Assembly: GCA_024509875.1 (NCBI GenBank)
Contig: JAMPIV010015263.1
Coordinates: 186,001-250,000 of the forward strand
Origin: Oreohelix idahoensis
Taxonomy: Eukaryota > Mollusca > Gastropoda > Stylommatophora > Oreohelicidae
Direction of reading: 5' to 3'
DNA length: 64,000 nt
Under the pieces are notes generated by a model, which ran no database searches, was not told the DNA's origin, and was given only the letters and a program-made list of their open reading frames with translations. This document shows, one piece after another, positions 50,702 to 62,295 of the stretch. The position numbers and the translations under genes were made by a program. The first letter of the stretch is position 1. The number at the start of each line of letters is the position of its first letter.

Positions 50702-53134
50702 TGTGGTAAAGTGGGATGTTATAAATATTTACAGGGGACTTAGTGTACTGACTGAGATCAGCTGTGAAGGTATCTGTATCTAATAAGTGTGGTGTATTAC
50801 AGATGACCTTACTTGCTACCACATTTATGCCTCAGTCAGAATTATTCTGGAATATTGTGATGACTACGTTAAATGTCTAGGGTTATGAAAATGATGAAGT
50901 GTAAGTCACAACAACAACAGACAGATAAACAATTTAATTTATTCTACAACACTTTACAACACTGTGACACTCACACACATATAACACTCTATAAGACTAT
51001 CTTAAATGAGTCAAGTGTTTAAGTTTAAAAAGTATATGTATTAATTCTTGTCAATAATGGATATCCTGATTCAACTACACAGTGAACCAGGAATCACAAT
51101 CAAATGTAATTACAAGTATTATTTACACAGTTTATATATATGAACTTTGTATTGACATAGTTTATTATTATTATTCTATGTGTGTAATTTGTGCAGTAGT
51201 AATATGAGGTAATACTGGTTTTGTTCAAGCTTGGTTGTTGTTTTTCATCATGACTTCAAGTGTTTGATTATCGGGGAAATAGTATTGGGAAACTTTCACA
51301 GTTCCTGTCATTTGAACCAATTAAGTGTCCCTCTGTGGTTAACAAAATGTCAATTTTTGAGGGGGCACATAATGTTGAGCTACTCTGGCCACAGAAGCTT
51401 ATCTTTCGTGATGGCGGCAGGAAAAGACTCCTCTGCTCGATTGCTTCCTGTGTTCTGGAGACACCTCACTGGTCGATATCTGTACCCAGGAGTATGCTGT
51501 CAGCCTCTGGATTCAGCAAAACCCAGACCAGGTGCTGCTTCAATAACTAGGACCACAGTCCCTGAAACAAGAAGGTAGTACCTCCTACTTCAGATCTAAT
51601 TTATAATCTATTTCTACACTGAACACAATACAGAACAAACACTGAGTTCAGAGCGATAGGCCAACTGCTATCTTCATCTGAAACAATTTACACCAGTATT
51701 CTCCTCCTAAATGGTTACTACGCCTCTGCAATTCCAGCATTAGTTCCTTCTAGTCAATAAGATAGGTGTCAGTGTACTGTTTGGCAATTCCATGCAGTTT
51801 TACTTTTCTCCGACACCTCCTGTTCAGGTTGGAGCACTATATAGGCCTTGCCTCATGTTCGCTACTGAACCACACACATATACAGACATAAATTATCAAT
51901 TTACATTCAATTTTCATTAAAAAGATATCGAATATATCAAGCTTACCACAATTCATGGAAATAATACACAGATACGTTGACTGGCGATGAATAATGGCAC
52001 AAATTCCGATCTGCCTCTGTCCCAGACTTTTATTTAGAAAAATATGATCTGGCTCTCAACGCACTGTTTCTTAGTAAGTTTATTTTAAAGTGTGGCACTG
52101 ACCTGACGCTCCTAATTGCCTATATTGGCGGGTCTAACCAATCGGGCCATGTTTACACAGCTTTTCAAAAAAAGTACCCCTACTCACGTTTCCCTAACAA
52201 CAAAAAATAAGTATTTGTAGCCCGACTAATCGTGTTTAGCCTTACATTTACTTCTATCCAATCAAATAGGATTTTACATGGTGGCCCATTTCCCGTACAA
52301 TGGTGGTTTCAAAACATGCCACTGTGCGATTATTTTTTGGTGTTGTCTGACACCCTCACTATTTTCTTTTGGCTATAATTTGTTAATTCCTAGACTATTT
52401 GCGTAACACTTAACATATTCTTTGTCAGCAAGTCCTAAGGAACCCAAATATATAAGTTTTAATGGAGCTAAGTGGCTGCGTTCAAAATATGCTTTTTCTA
52501 GGATAGTCGTGTATTTTTTATTTTTTTTATGTTTAGAACCGCCACCTGTCCTGCCTTTTCGACTGTTCTGTCATACTAATGTCAGGATTTCAGACATAAA
52601 ACAGTAGAATGTCATGTTTCCCAATAAGCGTTTTACAGGTTTTTAAACCTAACTCTCGTAGTTGTAGTGTTTTTTATCACGGTCTATTTGAAAAAAAGTA
52701 TTGCTTCTGGCCTTTCGCTTGGGGAGGGTGGCATTAATTGTATATCGCGAGACGCGTGTTAGGGTTGCATGCGTTCCTGCTTTAAGCCCTCCCTTCTCTC
52801 TATCCTAAGTTCATCTGTCTTTTCATCACGCCGTGTATAAAATGAAATTAATGGAAGTATTAATTTAGGTCATTACGCGGTGTGCCTATCTCAAGGTTTT
52901 CTTAGAAATGCAGTACACGTTTTATTGTTGAAAGCGTGTAGTGATGCAGTAGGCTTTACTATCAATGTGAAAGCGTGAAAATATGCAGACGAAGCATAAA
53001 ACAAGGGGGATGTTTGTACGCCATTGTGACAGCACTGTACTTTTACCATTTCTCTTTCCTTTTATTGGATTTATGTGTTAGGCTTTACATTTACCTTTTA
53101 ATTTATATATGTGGATTTAGAATGTGTCACGACA
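50702..53134 (-). repeat. LTR of Gypsy element 2, first copy
   Basis: Left boundary TGTGGTAAAGTG is set by comparison with 57915 (TGTGGGTAACGTG). The right end TGTGTCACGACA (53134) is inferred from the adjacent pyrimidine tract on the plus strand, the polypurine tract of a minus-strand element. Short frames inside (for example 51231-51578 plus) have no known domain. The length of 2.4 kb is similar to that of the solo LTRs. Confidence 0.7.
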
Positions 53135-53135
53135 A

Positions 53136-53150
53136 AATCTCCCCTCTTAA
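53136..53150 (-). promoter_or_regulatory. Candidate polypurine tract of Gypsy element 2
   Basis: On the minus strand TTAAGAGGGGAGATTT lies between the RNase H stop codon and the inferred LTR end. The second unit has GGGAGGAAT at the corresponding place near 61390. Confidence 0.55.
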
Positions 53151-53204
53151 AACAGACGTTATATGTCAGTCTATAATTCTATATACACATGGAGAAATTT
53201 ATTA

Positions 53205-54275
53205 TTATTTCTGGGGCTTACGGTGATTCTCATCACACGGATGGCGGCTTAAAAAATCCGCTCCCAGATTTGTTTTTCCAGATATATACTCTATGCTAAA
53301 CTCATATGGCTGCATAAGTAATGACCAACGGAGTAATCTAGAATTTTCATGTCTAGCCTGCGCTAGAAACGACATGGGTTTGTGATCCGTTTGCAACTTG
53401 AATGCCTTCCCATACAGATAAATATTGAATTTCTTTATCGCCCATATTACTGCAAGACATTCTTTTTCGCTAGTTGAGTAATTGGTTTCAGCTTTATTCA
53501 ACTTTCTGCTAGCATATGCCACTGGGCTTAATTCCCCATCCAATGCATCTGATTTCTGTAGCAGAGTCGCACCTAACCCAATATTACTGGCATCCGTCCT
53601 TACAATGAATTCTTGACTTAAGTCAGGTAGTTTCAAAATAGGTTTGCTTGTAAGCTTTTCCTTCAATTCCTGGTAAGCCAATTCACATTGTGGTGTCCAT
53701 GTAATTCGATCTGGATTTCCTTTACGTGTCAAATCAGTTAACGGTGCACATATGGAATTAAAGTTTTTGATATACTTTTGGTAGAAACCACATAATGAGA
53801 CAAAGGATCTCACGTCTTTCTTGGTTTGTGGTCTCGGGGCTTTCTTTAGTTTCTCTAAATTCTTGGGGTCAGGGGTCATGTTTCCCTGATAGACTGTGTG
53901 TCCCAAGAATTCTAATTCTTTACATCCAACGCAACATTTGGTTGGTCGGGCTGTTAAATTCGCTTTTTTAAGTCGATTAAACAGCATGTTCAGAGAGTCA
54001 ATGTGTTCCTCAAATGTTTCTGTTGCTATAAGGATATCACCCATGAAATTTGTGATGCATGGATTATTCAGAGGGTCCAATAATTTTCTCATCATTCTAG
54101 AGAAGACACTAGGCGCATTCTTCAATCCAAATGGCAACCTGTTAAACTCATAGTGTCCCCCTGAGGTACTAAAAGCTAGGTATGGTCTAACCTCAGGCTT
54201 TACTGGAATCTGATAGTATCCTTTACTCAGATCCACTTTTGAGAAATATTTAGCTTTATTTAGCCTGGCAAACAA
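53205..54275 (-). CDS. Gypsy element 2 reverse transcriptase and RNase H
   Basis: A clean 356-residue frame beginning within RT: MFARLNKAKYFSKVDLSKGY (motif A), FNRLPFGLKNAPSVFSRMM, NFMGDILIAT (catalytic box; residue 79 is Gly where Asp is expected), LTARPTKCCVGCKELEFLGH and SFVSLCGFYQKYIKNF. RNase H follows with FIVRTDASNIGLGATLLQ (D), EKECLAVIWA (E), FKLQTDHKPM (D) and NLGADFLSRHP (D). A stop follows about 70 bp before the LTR, so nothing is encoded downstream. The first RT residues continue upstream to about 54450 with a stop (SSYSS-stop-MLV). Confidence 0.9.
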   Translation of the reverse strand: MFARLNKAKYFSKVDLSKGYYQIPVKPEVRPYLAFSTSGGHYEFNRLPFGLKNAPSVFSRMMRKLLDPLNNPCITNFMGDILIATETFEEHIDSLNMLFNRLKKANLTARPTKCCVGCKELEFLGHTVYQGNMTPDPKNLEKLKKAPRPQTKKDVRSFVSLCGFYQKYIKNFNSICAPLTDLTRKGNPDRITWTPQCELAYQELKEKLTSKPILKLPDLSQEFIVRTDASNIGLGATLLQKSDALDGELSPVAYASRKLNKAETNYSTSEKECLAVIWAIKKFNIYLYGKAFKLQTDHKPMSFLAQARHENSRLLRWSLLMQPYEFSIEYISGKTNLGADFLSRHPCDENHRKPQK

Positions 54276-57200
54276 CTGATTTGTATCCGGAAAATGGCAC
54301 TAATGTGACCCACCTGTCACTTCTGATGATAGCATTCAGTACTCCCTGTAATCGAGATAGTCCAGAGTCTATGTTCTCCAGAGGCGTTTCCTTAAGAGTC
54401 ACTAACATCTAGGAACTATACGAAGATTCACTGGTGCTAAATAATTCCTTCCTTCAAAAAAATAGCTTGCAGAATCTCATCTCTTTGCTTTCAAGCATTC
54501 TCCTTAGTCAAAAGGAATACCCATTAAATATGGTTTCATACAGACAAGGTGTGGGCTCAAATCAGTTTTCATATCATATTCCAGAATAAGTTTGTATTCC
54601 CCGTATGTCAGTCGGTCGTTAACCCACCTCTGTATGATTATCTAGAGACCATGTTAGCACTCTCTTTTCTGATTTTTTTTCGTTTAAATGTGTACTGATT
54701 TTACCCTGTTGGCCGCTTGTCCAGTCTCACAGGTTGTGTAATCTGGATATTCAAATGATAGAAAGTGGTTCCTTTTTCATACTCCAATTGCAATGGACAA
54801 AGGTCAAACCAAGTGCTGGAGAGAATCTCTTCCTGATATTTCTGTTTCTCTTTCCAAATATTTCTTCAGGAAGAATTCACATGATAGAATTTTTTCTTTC
54901 CCCTTCGGCTATCTATCTTATAATTTGTTTCTGGAAGAACTAGACACTCTTCTCTAGAACTTTGTATATGACCGTTGCCATCCAATTTGTGCTGGATCCA
55001 ATTTTGAGTAACTTATTCTGAACCCTACCGACGTAGAAGAAGCAGTACCTTACTCCTTCACTCTCTCCCACAGCCCAAATAGAGAACTGCGTCTTTAGCT
55101 TTCCTGCTTAAAATAGGCACGCATGTTTCTTCGACTGGCTTTAGTCTCAGGCCTTTTTCATTGTGGACAAGTTTCCAGCCCATTTTTTAAACGACGAAAG
55201 TGGTCAGCTCATTCCACATGAAAATGGTAATGAGGATGTAATATTTTCCTCTGCCTATCACACAGTCAGTCCACGTTCTTAACAGAGTCAAGCGCTTACA
55301 TATGGAGCCTAAAATTTAATTTTGTTTGTGGACCCTATTTGTACCCATGCAACCGGGTAAATGGTCTCTCTGCCACTCGAAGCGCTATATGTGATAAGAT
55401 TTTTCTTCCCAGAATTATCTATGCACAAAACGACCCGCTATACCAATTCTTTTCTTGGGGTCTTTCTCGTCCCCACTTTGTAGAATTCTTGATGAGAGAT
55501 TTCCCTCTCTAACTATCCTCTTTCCTTCAGTTTGTTTAAGCTGCCGATTGAGCCGGTTTATTAATCCGGCATTATCCTGGGGTAAAGACATCTATTTTGC
55601 CCACTCTCCTGCAATAGTGGCCATTATGCCATAAAACAGTTAATTTGAAGCTTGTCCGTTGAAAAAGGGCCTCTCCCATTACATTCTGGTCCAGCTTCTA
55701 TCAAATTTCATTTTCTTTCTATTGTCAGGTCTCTACTGTTTTGCCCCTGCATGGCGTGTGCTCAGGTCCCATGATCAATGTTCACCACTTGTGAGGTTGT
55801 TTCCTAATCATGTGCATATCGCTATCACGATCTCTAACAAAATTCTCAAATGTCCCACCTTTGCCCTTGCGGGCCAATAAATAATAGTGAGCTCACCTTT
55901 TGGATGTATTTGGGTACCTCTCTTTCTCATGGTACCCATTCTTGTTTCACATGTAGTCGCAACCTCTCTTATTAAGTCTGCCCCCTATATAACTACTTTG
56001 GAAGAAACAACTTTGTCCGTGACCCCATAATGGATCCTACAGTATTACCGCCGCCCTTCCCCGTAAAACTAACTTGTTTTTCATGTAAAATATCTCCCTT
56101 GCCTGGATGTTAGATATTCGACAAGTTGTGCAATTTCCTAAAACAAGTGACTTGAGGGTCTTATCCCCAGGCCTGTGCCTTCCTCATCTCATCTGCGAGT
56201 GGTGATTTCTCATAAAATAACACCTCCTGTCTTGAAGCGTACGACCTGACCTGAAAGGGTGCCATAACTTATAGGGTTCCATCATACAATGGTCAGTGGT
56301 CATGATTGCTTCATTCTTACAATTTTTTTTTTACACCACACTCCTTCCTTGATTTGAAAGATTTTACTTTCATCATAATTTTCCTTTTAATCGCAATATG
56401 TGCGTGATGTGGGTGAGTTTTTATTTTTATTGTCACTATTACCGTGGCGCCTATCAAGATTTGCGTGCTTTAACACTTTGTTTTGATCTCTAGGATCAAA
56501 TTTTATTAAAGTTCTGTGTGCCTTTAAATTATCTACCTGTATACTTTATATTACCCTGATACCTCTGCTTGAGCTGACTTGATACCGTTTTCAGCAAACA
56601 TTTTAGCAACTCACCCAGCCTTTCCTCTGCACCATTGTTCCATGAGAAACTTTCTCATGTACCTGGAAGCCGCGCATGCAGACTCTTCCTTAGTTGCTTC
56701 TAATAAGGACCATTTCCTTAAGTATCTTGGGTTTTCCCCAGAGAAAGTCCATTTCTCTCAAGTATATGTCTCTAACCGTGCATGAAGCAACAGGTGATAG
56801 GTTCAGCACTGACTAGTTAGTTTAGCATTCCTAAAATTTTTTCCTAATAAAATTCTTGCGCTTTCCGTTATTCTTCATATCTTAACAAAAGAGCCTGCTT
56901 TAGCATGTCATACAATTTTTTTGATCAACCACTCTAGCTACCTTTTGGCAAAAACTTCATAAGCTGGCCCTCACGTATAGCCCTTGAGTTATAACTCTTA
57001 TAAGCTGCCAACCTTTCTCTCTCCTAACCCATACGTCGGTAGCCTTCAATAGTTCATATCTATTTAGATAGCCTCTCAAATTATGCATCTTCTTTCTCAA
57101 CAAATTGATCTTAAATGAAACATTCATAGCTTGAGGTTTGAGAGGTCTCCTGACTAGACAGTAGCAAGTAAGCATCGGACGGTAAAGGAACTGGCAACCA

Positions 57201-57888
57201 TTTCACGCATGCAGCTAATGGCCTTTGAAACTCAAAACTCCCTTAGTACGACTAACTCATGTTTTTCACCTTTTGATAACTCCGTATATATCAACTGCTA
57301 CCCTTTCTGCAGCTAATCGACTTGATTCTTCTACTTTTTGCAGCAATTTTTCCCGTTATTTTTTTTTGTCTATCTCTTTCTGCCTACCTAATTTCCTTAG
57401 CCTCCGTCCTCAATCTGCAAGCCTTTTAGTCTCAGCCTCGGAGCCTCAAATATGTAATTAACTTCTTAATTTTCCTTTATCAGCCTACTAACCTACTTAT
57501 CTTCGGCCAACCTTTCAGCATTCTAATATTTTGTTCTCGGCCTCTTTTTCTAATCTTCTTTACCTTCCCGTTTCAAATATATTTGTCACATTCAGACATG
57601 ACCATAGGCAATCATAGAACGTTGCCCGATCCATATCCAAACTCTTTTAGCAGTTCTGCCACAAGCAGCAGATCGAAATATGTCCAGGTTCGCCATTTTC
57701 TGTACAGCGTAAATTGTATTATAATGTACTAACTAAACAATCCAATTCTGCTAAATTAACTTTATCCAAGGATCACCCAGGACCCTCGCAGAGCTCAACC
57801 TATATATAATTACACCCAAGGAATGTACCGTTTAATTCTGTATTATTCCCGCAGTATAAATATTAATAAGAGATGAGTTCACTGTATC
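54276..57888 (-). pseudogene. Gypsy element 2, integrase-protease-Gag remnant in indel-rich sequence
   Basis: Reading the minus strand upstream of RT, in shifting frames: KPYLMGIPF and RDEILQAI-like RT N-terminus (54440-54560), NYKID..RGKKKFYHVN (54880-54925) and KVLLLL...NKLLKI (54990-55055), which resemble the integrase GPY/F module, and AGLINRLNRQLKQ (55529-55571), which resembles the integrase core around its Glu. Farther upstream (57250-57600) a Glu/Lys-rich stretch could be a Gag coiled coil. Small indels every few tens of bases break all frames, so domain limits are approximate. Confidence 0.5.
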
Positions 57889-57908
57889 CATCGCGGACGA
57901 GTCCCCAA
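57889..57908 (-). promoter_or_regulatory. Primer-binding site of Gypsy element 2
   Basis: On the minus strand TTGGGGACTCGTCCGCGATG begins six bases after the LTR. It resembles the proline-tRNA type primer site (TGGGGGCTCGTCC...) used by many retroelements; two differences are visible. Confidence 0.65.
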
Positions 57909-57914
57909 TAATAA

Positions 57915-60900
57915 TGTGGGTAACGTGCGCGATGTGTATAAATAGGTTTATAGGGAGGACCTTAGTGTACTGGACTGATGATCAAGCTAGTAGATGAAGG
58001 TATCTGAAAACTAAAAAGTGTGGGATGTATTAACAAGATGACCTTATCATGCCTAACACACATTTATGCATCAGTCAGAGTATTATCTCTGCGAATAGTT
58101 GTGATGACCTAAGTTTACAATGTCTAGGCGTTATGAAAAATGATGAAGTGTAAGTCACAACAACAACAGACAGACGAATAAACAATTTAATTTTATTACA
58201 CAACACATTACAACACTGTGACACTACCACCACATATAATCACTCTATGAAGACTATCTTAAAATGAGTACAAGTGGTGTGCTTTATAGTTTAAAAAATA
58301 TATCGCTATTAGATTCTTGCTCAATAATGGATATCCTGATTCAAAATACACAGTGAAACCAGGCCACAATCACAATCAAATGCCTAATTACAAGTATTAT
58401 ATTACACAGCTTGGTATAAATATGTCACTTTTGTACATTGACATAGTTTCAATATTATTATTCTATGTGTGTAATTTGTGCAGTAGTAATATGAGGTAAT
58501 ACTGGATGTTTTTGTTCAAGATTGCGTTGTTGTTAGTTCATCATGACTTCTATTGTGTTTGATTATCGAAGGGAAACTTAGTATTGGGAAACTTTCACAG
58601 TTCCGTAACATACACCCTGTCATTGTGAACAATTAAGTGTCCCTACCTCGATTTACAAAATCGTCCAATTTTTTTGAGGGGGATCTGAAGCACTATAATG
58701 TGCGTTGAGCTACTCTGGCCCACAGCAAGCTTATCTATCGTGATGGCGGGCAGGAAAGAGACTCTCCTATACTGCTCGATTGCTTTTTGTGACTTCTGGA
58801 CAGACACCCTCACTGGTCGTACTATCTGGAACCAGCGAGTATGCTGTCTGCCTCTGGACTTCTAGGGCAAAAACCCAGACCAGAGTGCAAGGCTTCAGAT
58901 AACTAGGACCCACAGTCCCTGAAACACGAATGGGTAGTACCTCCTACTTCGAAGATTCTAATTTATAATCTATATTCTACTCTGAGCACTCAATACAGAA
59001 CAAACACAGAGTTCAGAGCGATAGGCTAACTGCTATTTCATCTGAAACAATGCCTTACACCAGTATTCTAACCTCCTCCTAAATGGATCACTATCTACGC
59101 CTCCTGCTCATTCCAGCATTAGTTCATTCACATAGTCAATAAGATAGGTATCTGGTGTCAGTCGTACCTGCTTTGTGGCAATTCCATGACAGTTTTAACT
59201 TTTCTCCGTACACCTCCTGTTCAGGTTGGAGTAAGCAATTAATAGCACTAGATATATAGGCCTTTGCCTCACCTGTTTCGCTACTGAACCCCCCCACACA
59301 CATATACACTAGACATTATAAATTATCAACCGATTACATTCAACTTTCATTAAAAAGATATCGAATGAATATCAAGTTCTTACCACAATTCCATGGAATA
59401 TAATACACAGATACGATTGACTGGCGATGAATAATGGCACAAATTCCCGATCTGCCCTGACATATGTCCCAGGACTTTTATTTAGCTAAGAAAAATGATG
59501 ATATCGGCTATCAATGCACTGTTATTCTTTAGTCAAGTTTTTATTTTAATAAGCTGTGGCACTGACTACTGTACGCTCCTAGTGGGCCTAGTTATTTGGC
59601 GAGTCTGGTCCTAACCAATGGGCCATGTTTACACAGAGTTTTCGAGTAAAAAAGTACCCCTACTCCTACGTTTCCCATATCAACAAAAAATATTAGTATT
59701 TGTAAGCACCCGACTAATCGTGTTTAGCCTGTTACATATTACTTCTATGCCAATCCAAATAGGGTTTCAAATTACCATGAGGGTCTGGCCCAGAAATTTC
59801 CCGCTTACATAATGGTGGTCTTTCAAAACATGATACCACTGTGCGGATTAGATTTTGGGTGTTGTCCTGACACCCTCACATATTTTCGTTTTGGCTATAA
59901 TATTGTTAAATTCTAAGACTATTTGCGAAACATGGGTAACATATTACTTTGTCATAGCAAGTCCTAAGGAACCTTATCCAAAATATATAAGCTTTTAATA
60001 GAGCTAAAACTTGGGCCTGCGATTTCAAAAAATAATGCATTTTACTAGTGATAATGGTTCTGTATTTTTTTATTTTTTTATGTTAAGAACTTGAGCCACC
60101 TGTCCCTGCACTTTTTGATTGCTTTCGTGTCATACTAAATGTCAGGATTTCAGGACCCTCTGAAAGGAGTTAGAATGTCCATGTGTTTTACGGGGGTAAG
60201 CGCACGGTATGTACAGGTTTATTAACACGCGTATTTCTAAAGTTGTGGGTAGCTGAGGATTTTCTATCACGGCGTCAATATTGAAACACTTATGTCTTGG
60301 ATATCGTCTCTGTCCTTTTGGTTGTGGACAAAGCCCTAAGGAGCATCCATATTATTCGTGTGTGTTCGGAGGATCTAGCAAGGGTGAGATAGGTGGAGGG
60401 GCAGTTGCCGTTACTCGTTGCTCGATTTCTCAGCAAAATTGTTTGCTTCTTATCTCTTTCTCTGAACGGGTGGGCCATCCTGTCTCACTTCTATCTACTT
60501 ACTATGTCCGGTTGTACTGGGTTTCTGGTTCGACGTTCCCTATACTCACAACGGTGAAATGCCATGAGGTCTGAATTTTGTGATCATGTGCTTTACATCT
60601 ACTTTAAGCGTGTTTTCTTCCAGGCTGCGCACTTTCCATTGAGAGAACCTCCAGTCTATGAAGAAGGTACTGAGTGTTTTTTTATCAGCTGTTGAACGCT
60701 CTGTGTGGTGATCCTGTTAAAAGAATAAGTCCTCGTGATCCTGTACTATGTGCGCCCTTACAACGCCCGAGTCGTATATAGCCGATCATGTCTCCAGATT
60801 ACGCTGGGTGGGCGGTGGCCATATTATAATAGTTGATGACGTGAGTTCTTGGTGTATTAGTGTTGCAGGCTCATAGCATCGTTCCTTGTCGGTTGGATTT

Positions 60901-61395
60901 TTTCTAAGCTCCAGTCAGACCTCGTCTCCTTCTTGCATCAATCCTACGATCCCGATCCTGTCAACATTTTCGACGAGGTAAATGAGTACAGATAGTAATT
61001 TTAGCCCGTTACCATTACGCAGTGTTGCATATAGCTTCTGCCTACTCAATGTTGTTTTGCTGGTAGAAATGCCAATACCCGTTAGTTTAATGTGTATGGT
61101 GGAAAACGCTCTGTATGTGATGCTAGAGCCCATGTGGCTTTCATATTTAACGTTGGAAGCGTTACACAAATTTGCCATGACTGAAGCAGTAGAAAACAAA
61201 GGGGCGCATTTGCGTACCTCCGAGTTCTTGTTCAGTTTGGTGTGTGTGCAAGTGTGATATTTCGTTTATCACCTATTGAGTCTTTCCCTTTTATTGCGTA
61301 TTTATTTTTTGTTAGGCCCTTGTACATGTACATTTTCTAGTATTATATTTATGTGATGATTTATTAGCTATTTTTCTCGCACAATTCCTCCCACT
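57915..61395 (-). repeat. LTR of Gypsy element 2, second copy, indel-rich
   Basis: Alignable with 50702-53134 throughout its first 2.2 kb (GAAGTGTAAGTCACAACAAC, TAATATGAGGTAATACTGG, CCTCCTACTTC, GTCAGGATTTCAG) but with an extra base or few bases about every 15-20 positions. The end is set only roughly, by the CTCGCACAATTCCTCCC match to the polypurine region. An additional block with no counterpart in the first copy lies at about 60600-61250. Confidence 0.6.
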
Positions 61396-62254
61396 CATTT
61401 CTTAAAAACAGCACGTTATACTCGTTCAGTCGCTTTTGTTGTATTCGTATAGTAACACATAGGACGAATTATGATTTTGTATTCATTGCTTCTGGCGGAG
61501 ATAGGCGTGTCCGCATTGATCTCATCATCTTACGGGTTCAGGCGTAGCGCTATACAAAAATCACGCTTACCTCCCACAAGATTTGTTTATTCCACTATAC
61601 TTATTACATCTATGGACTTAAACTCTCAAATGGCTCTCTGTCAGCAATAATGACAGACCAACGGAGTTTAATCTAGAATCGTTCTCATGCCTAGCTTTGT
61701 TTGCTAAGAAATCAGACAAGGGTTAGTGATCCGTCTTGCATTCTTGAAATTGGCCCTGTACCACATACAGATGATAATATTGAATTTCTTTTCTTCCCCA
61801 TATTGTACTGCTAAGACAGAGTCCTTTTTCGCTAATTGAGTGTAAGTTGCGGTAGGAGTTCAGCTTTTATTCAACTTTCTCTGCTAGCATATGGCCACTG
61901 GCGCTATAATTCCCCATTCCCAAAATGCATCATGAATTTCTGCTAGCAGAAGAGTGTTCGCACCTAACCCGATATTACTGGCATCCGTTCGCGTTCTTAC
62001 AATGAATTCTATCGACTTAAGTCAGGTGGCCGAGGTAGCGTTTCGAAAATTAGGTTTGTCTTGTAAGACTTTTTCCTTCACAATTCCTTGTGTTAAGCCA
62101 GTTTCACATTTGTGGTGGTCCATGTAATTCGATCTGCGAATTTCCCTGTTTACGTGTCAATATCAGTGAATTAAGCAAGGTATGCAACATATGGTAAATT
62201 GATACTGTTTTTGATATACGGGTTGGGACTGATAGAGTAGACCAAAAATGTTTT

Positions 62255-62295
<41 letters not shown>

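Noticed and set aside
51231..51578. 115-residue plus-strand frame as a host gene
   Set aside because: It sits in the LTR of element 2, its counterpart in the second copy is not open, and it has no known motif.
56957..57175. 72-residue minus-strand frame as a Gag gene
   Set aside because: It lies in the indel-rich region, shows no recognisable Gag motif, and could be open by chance.
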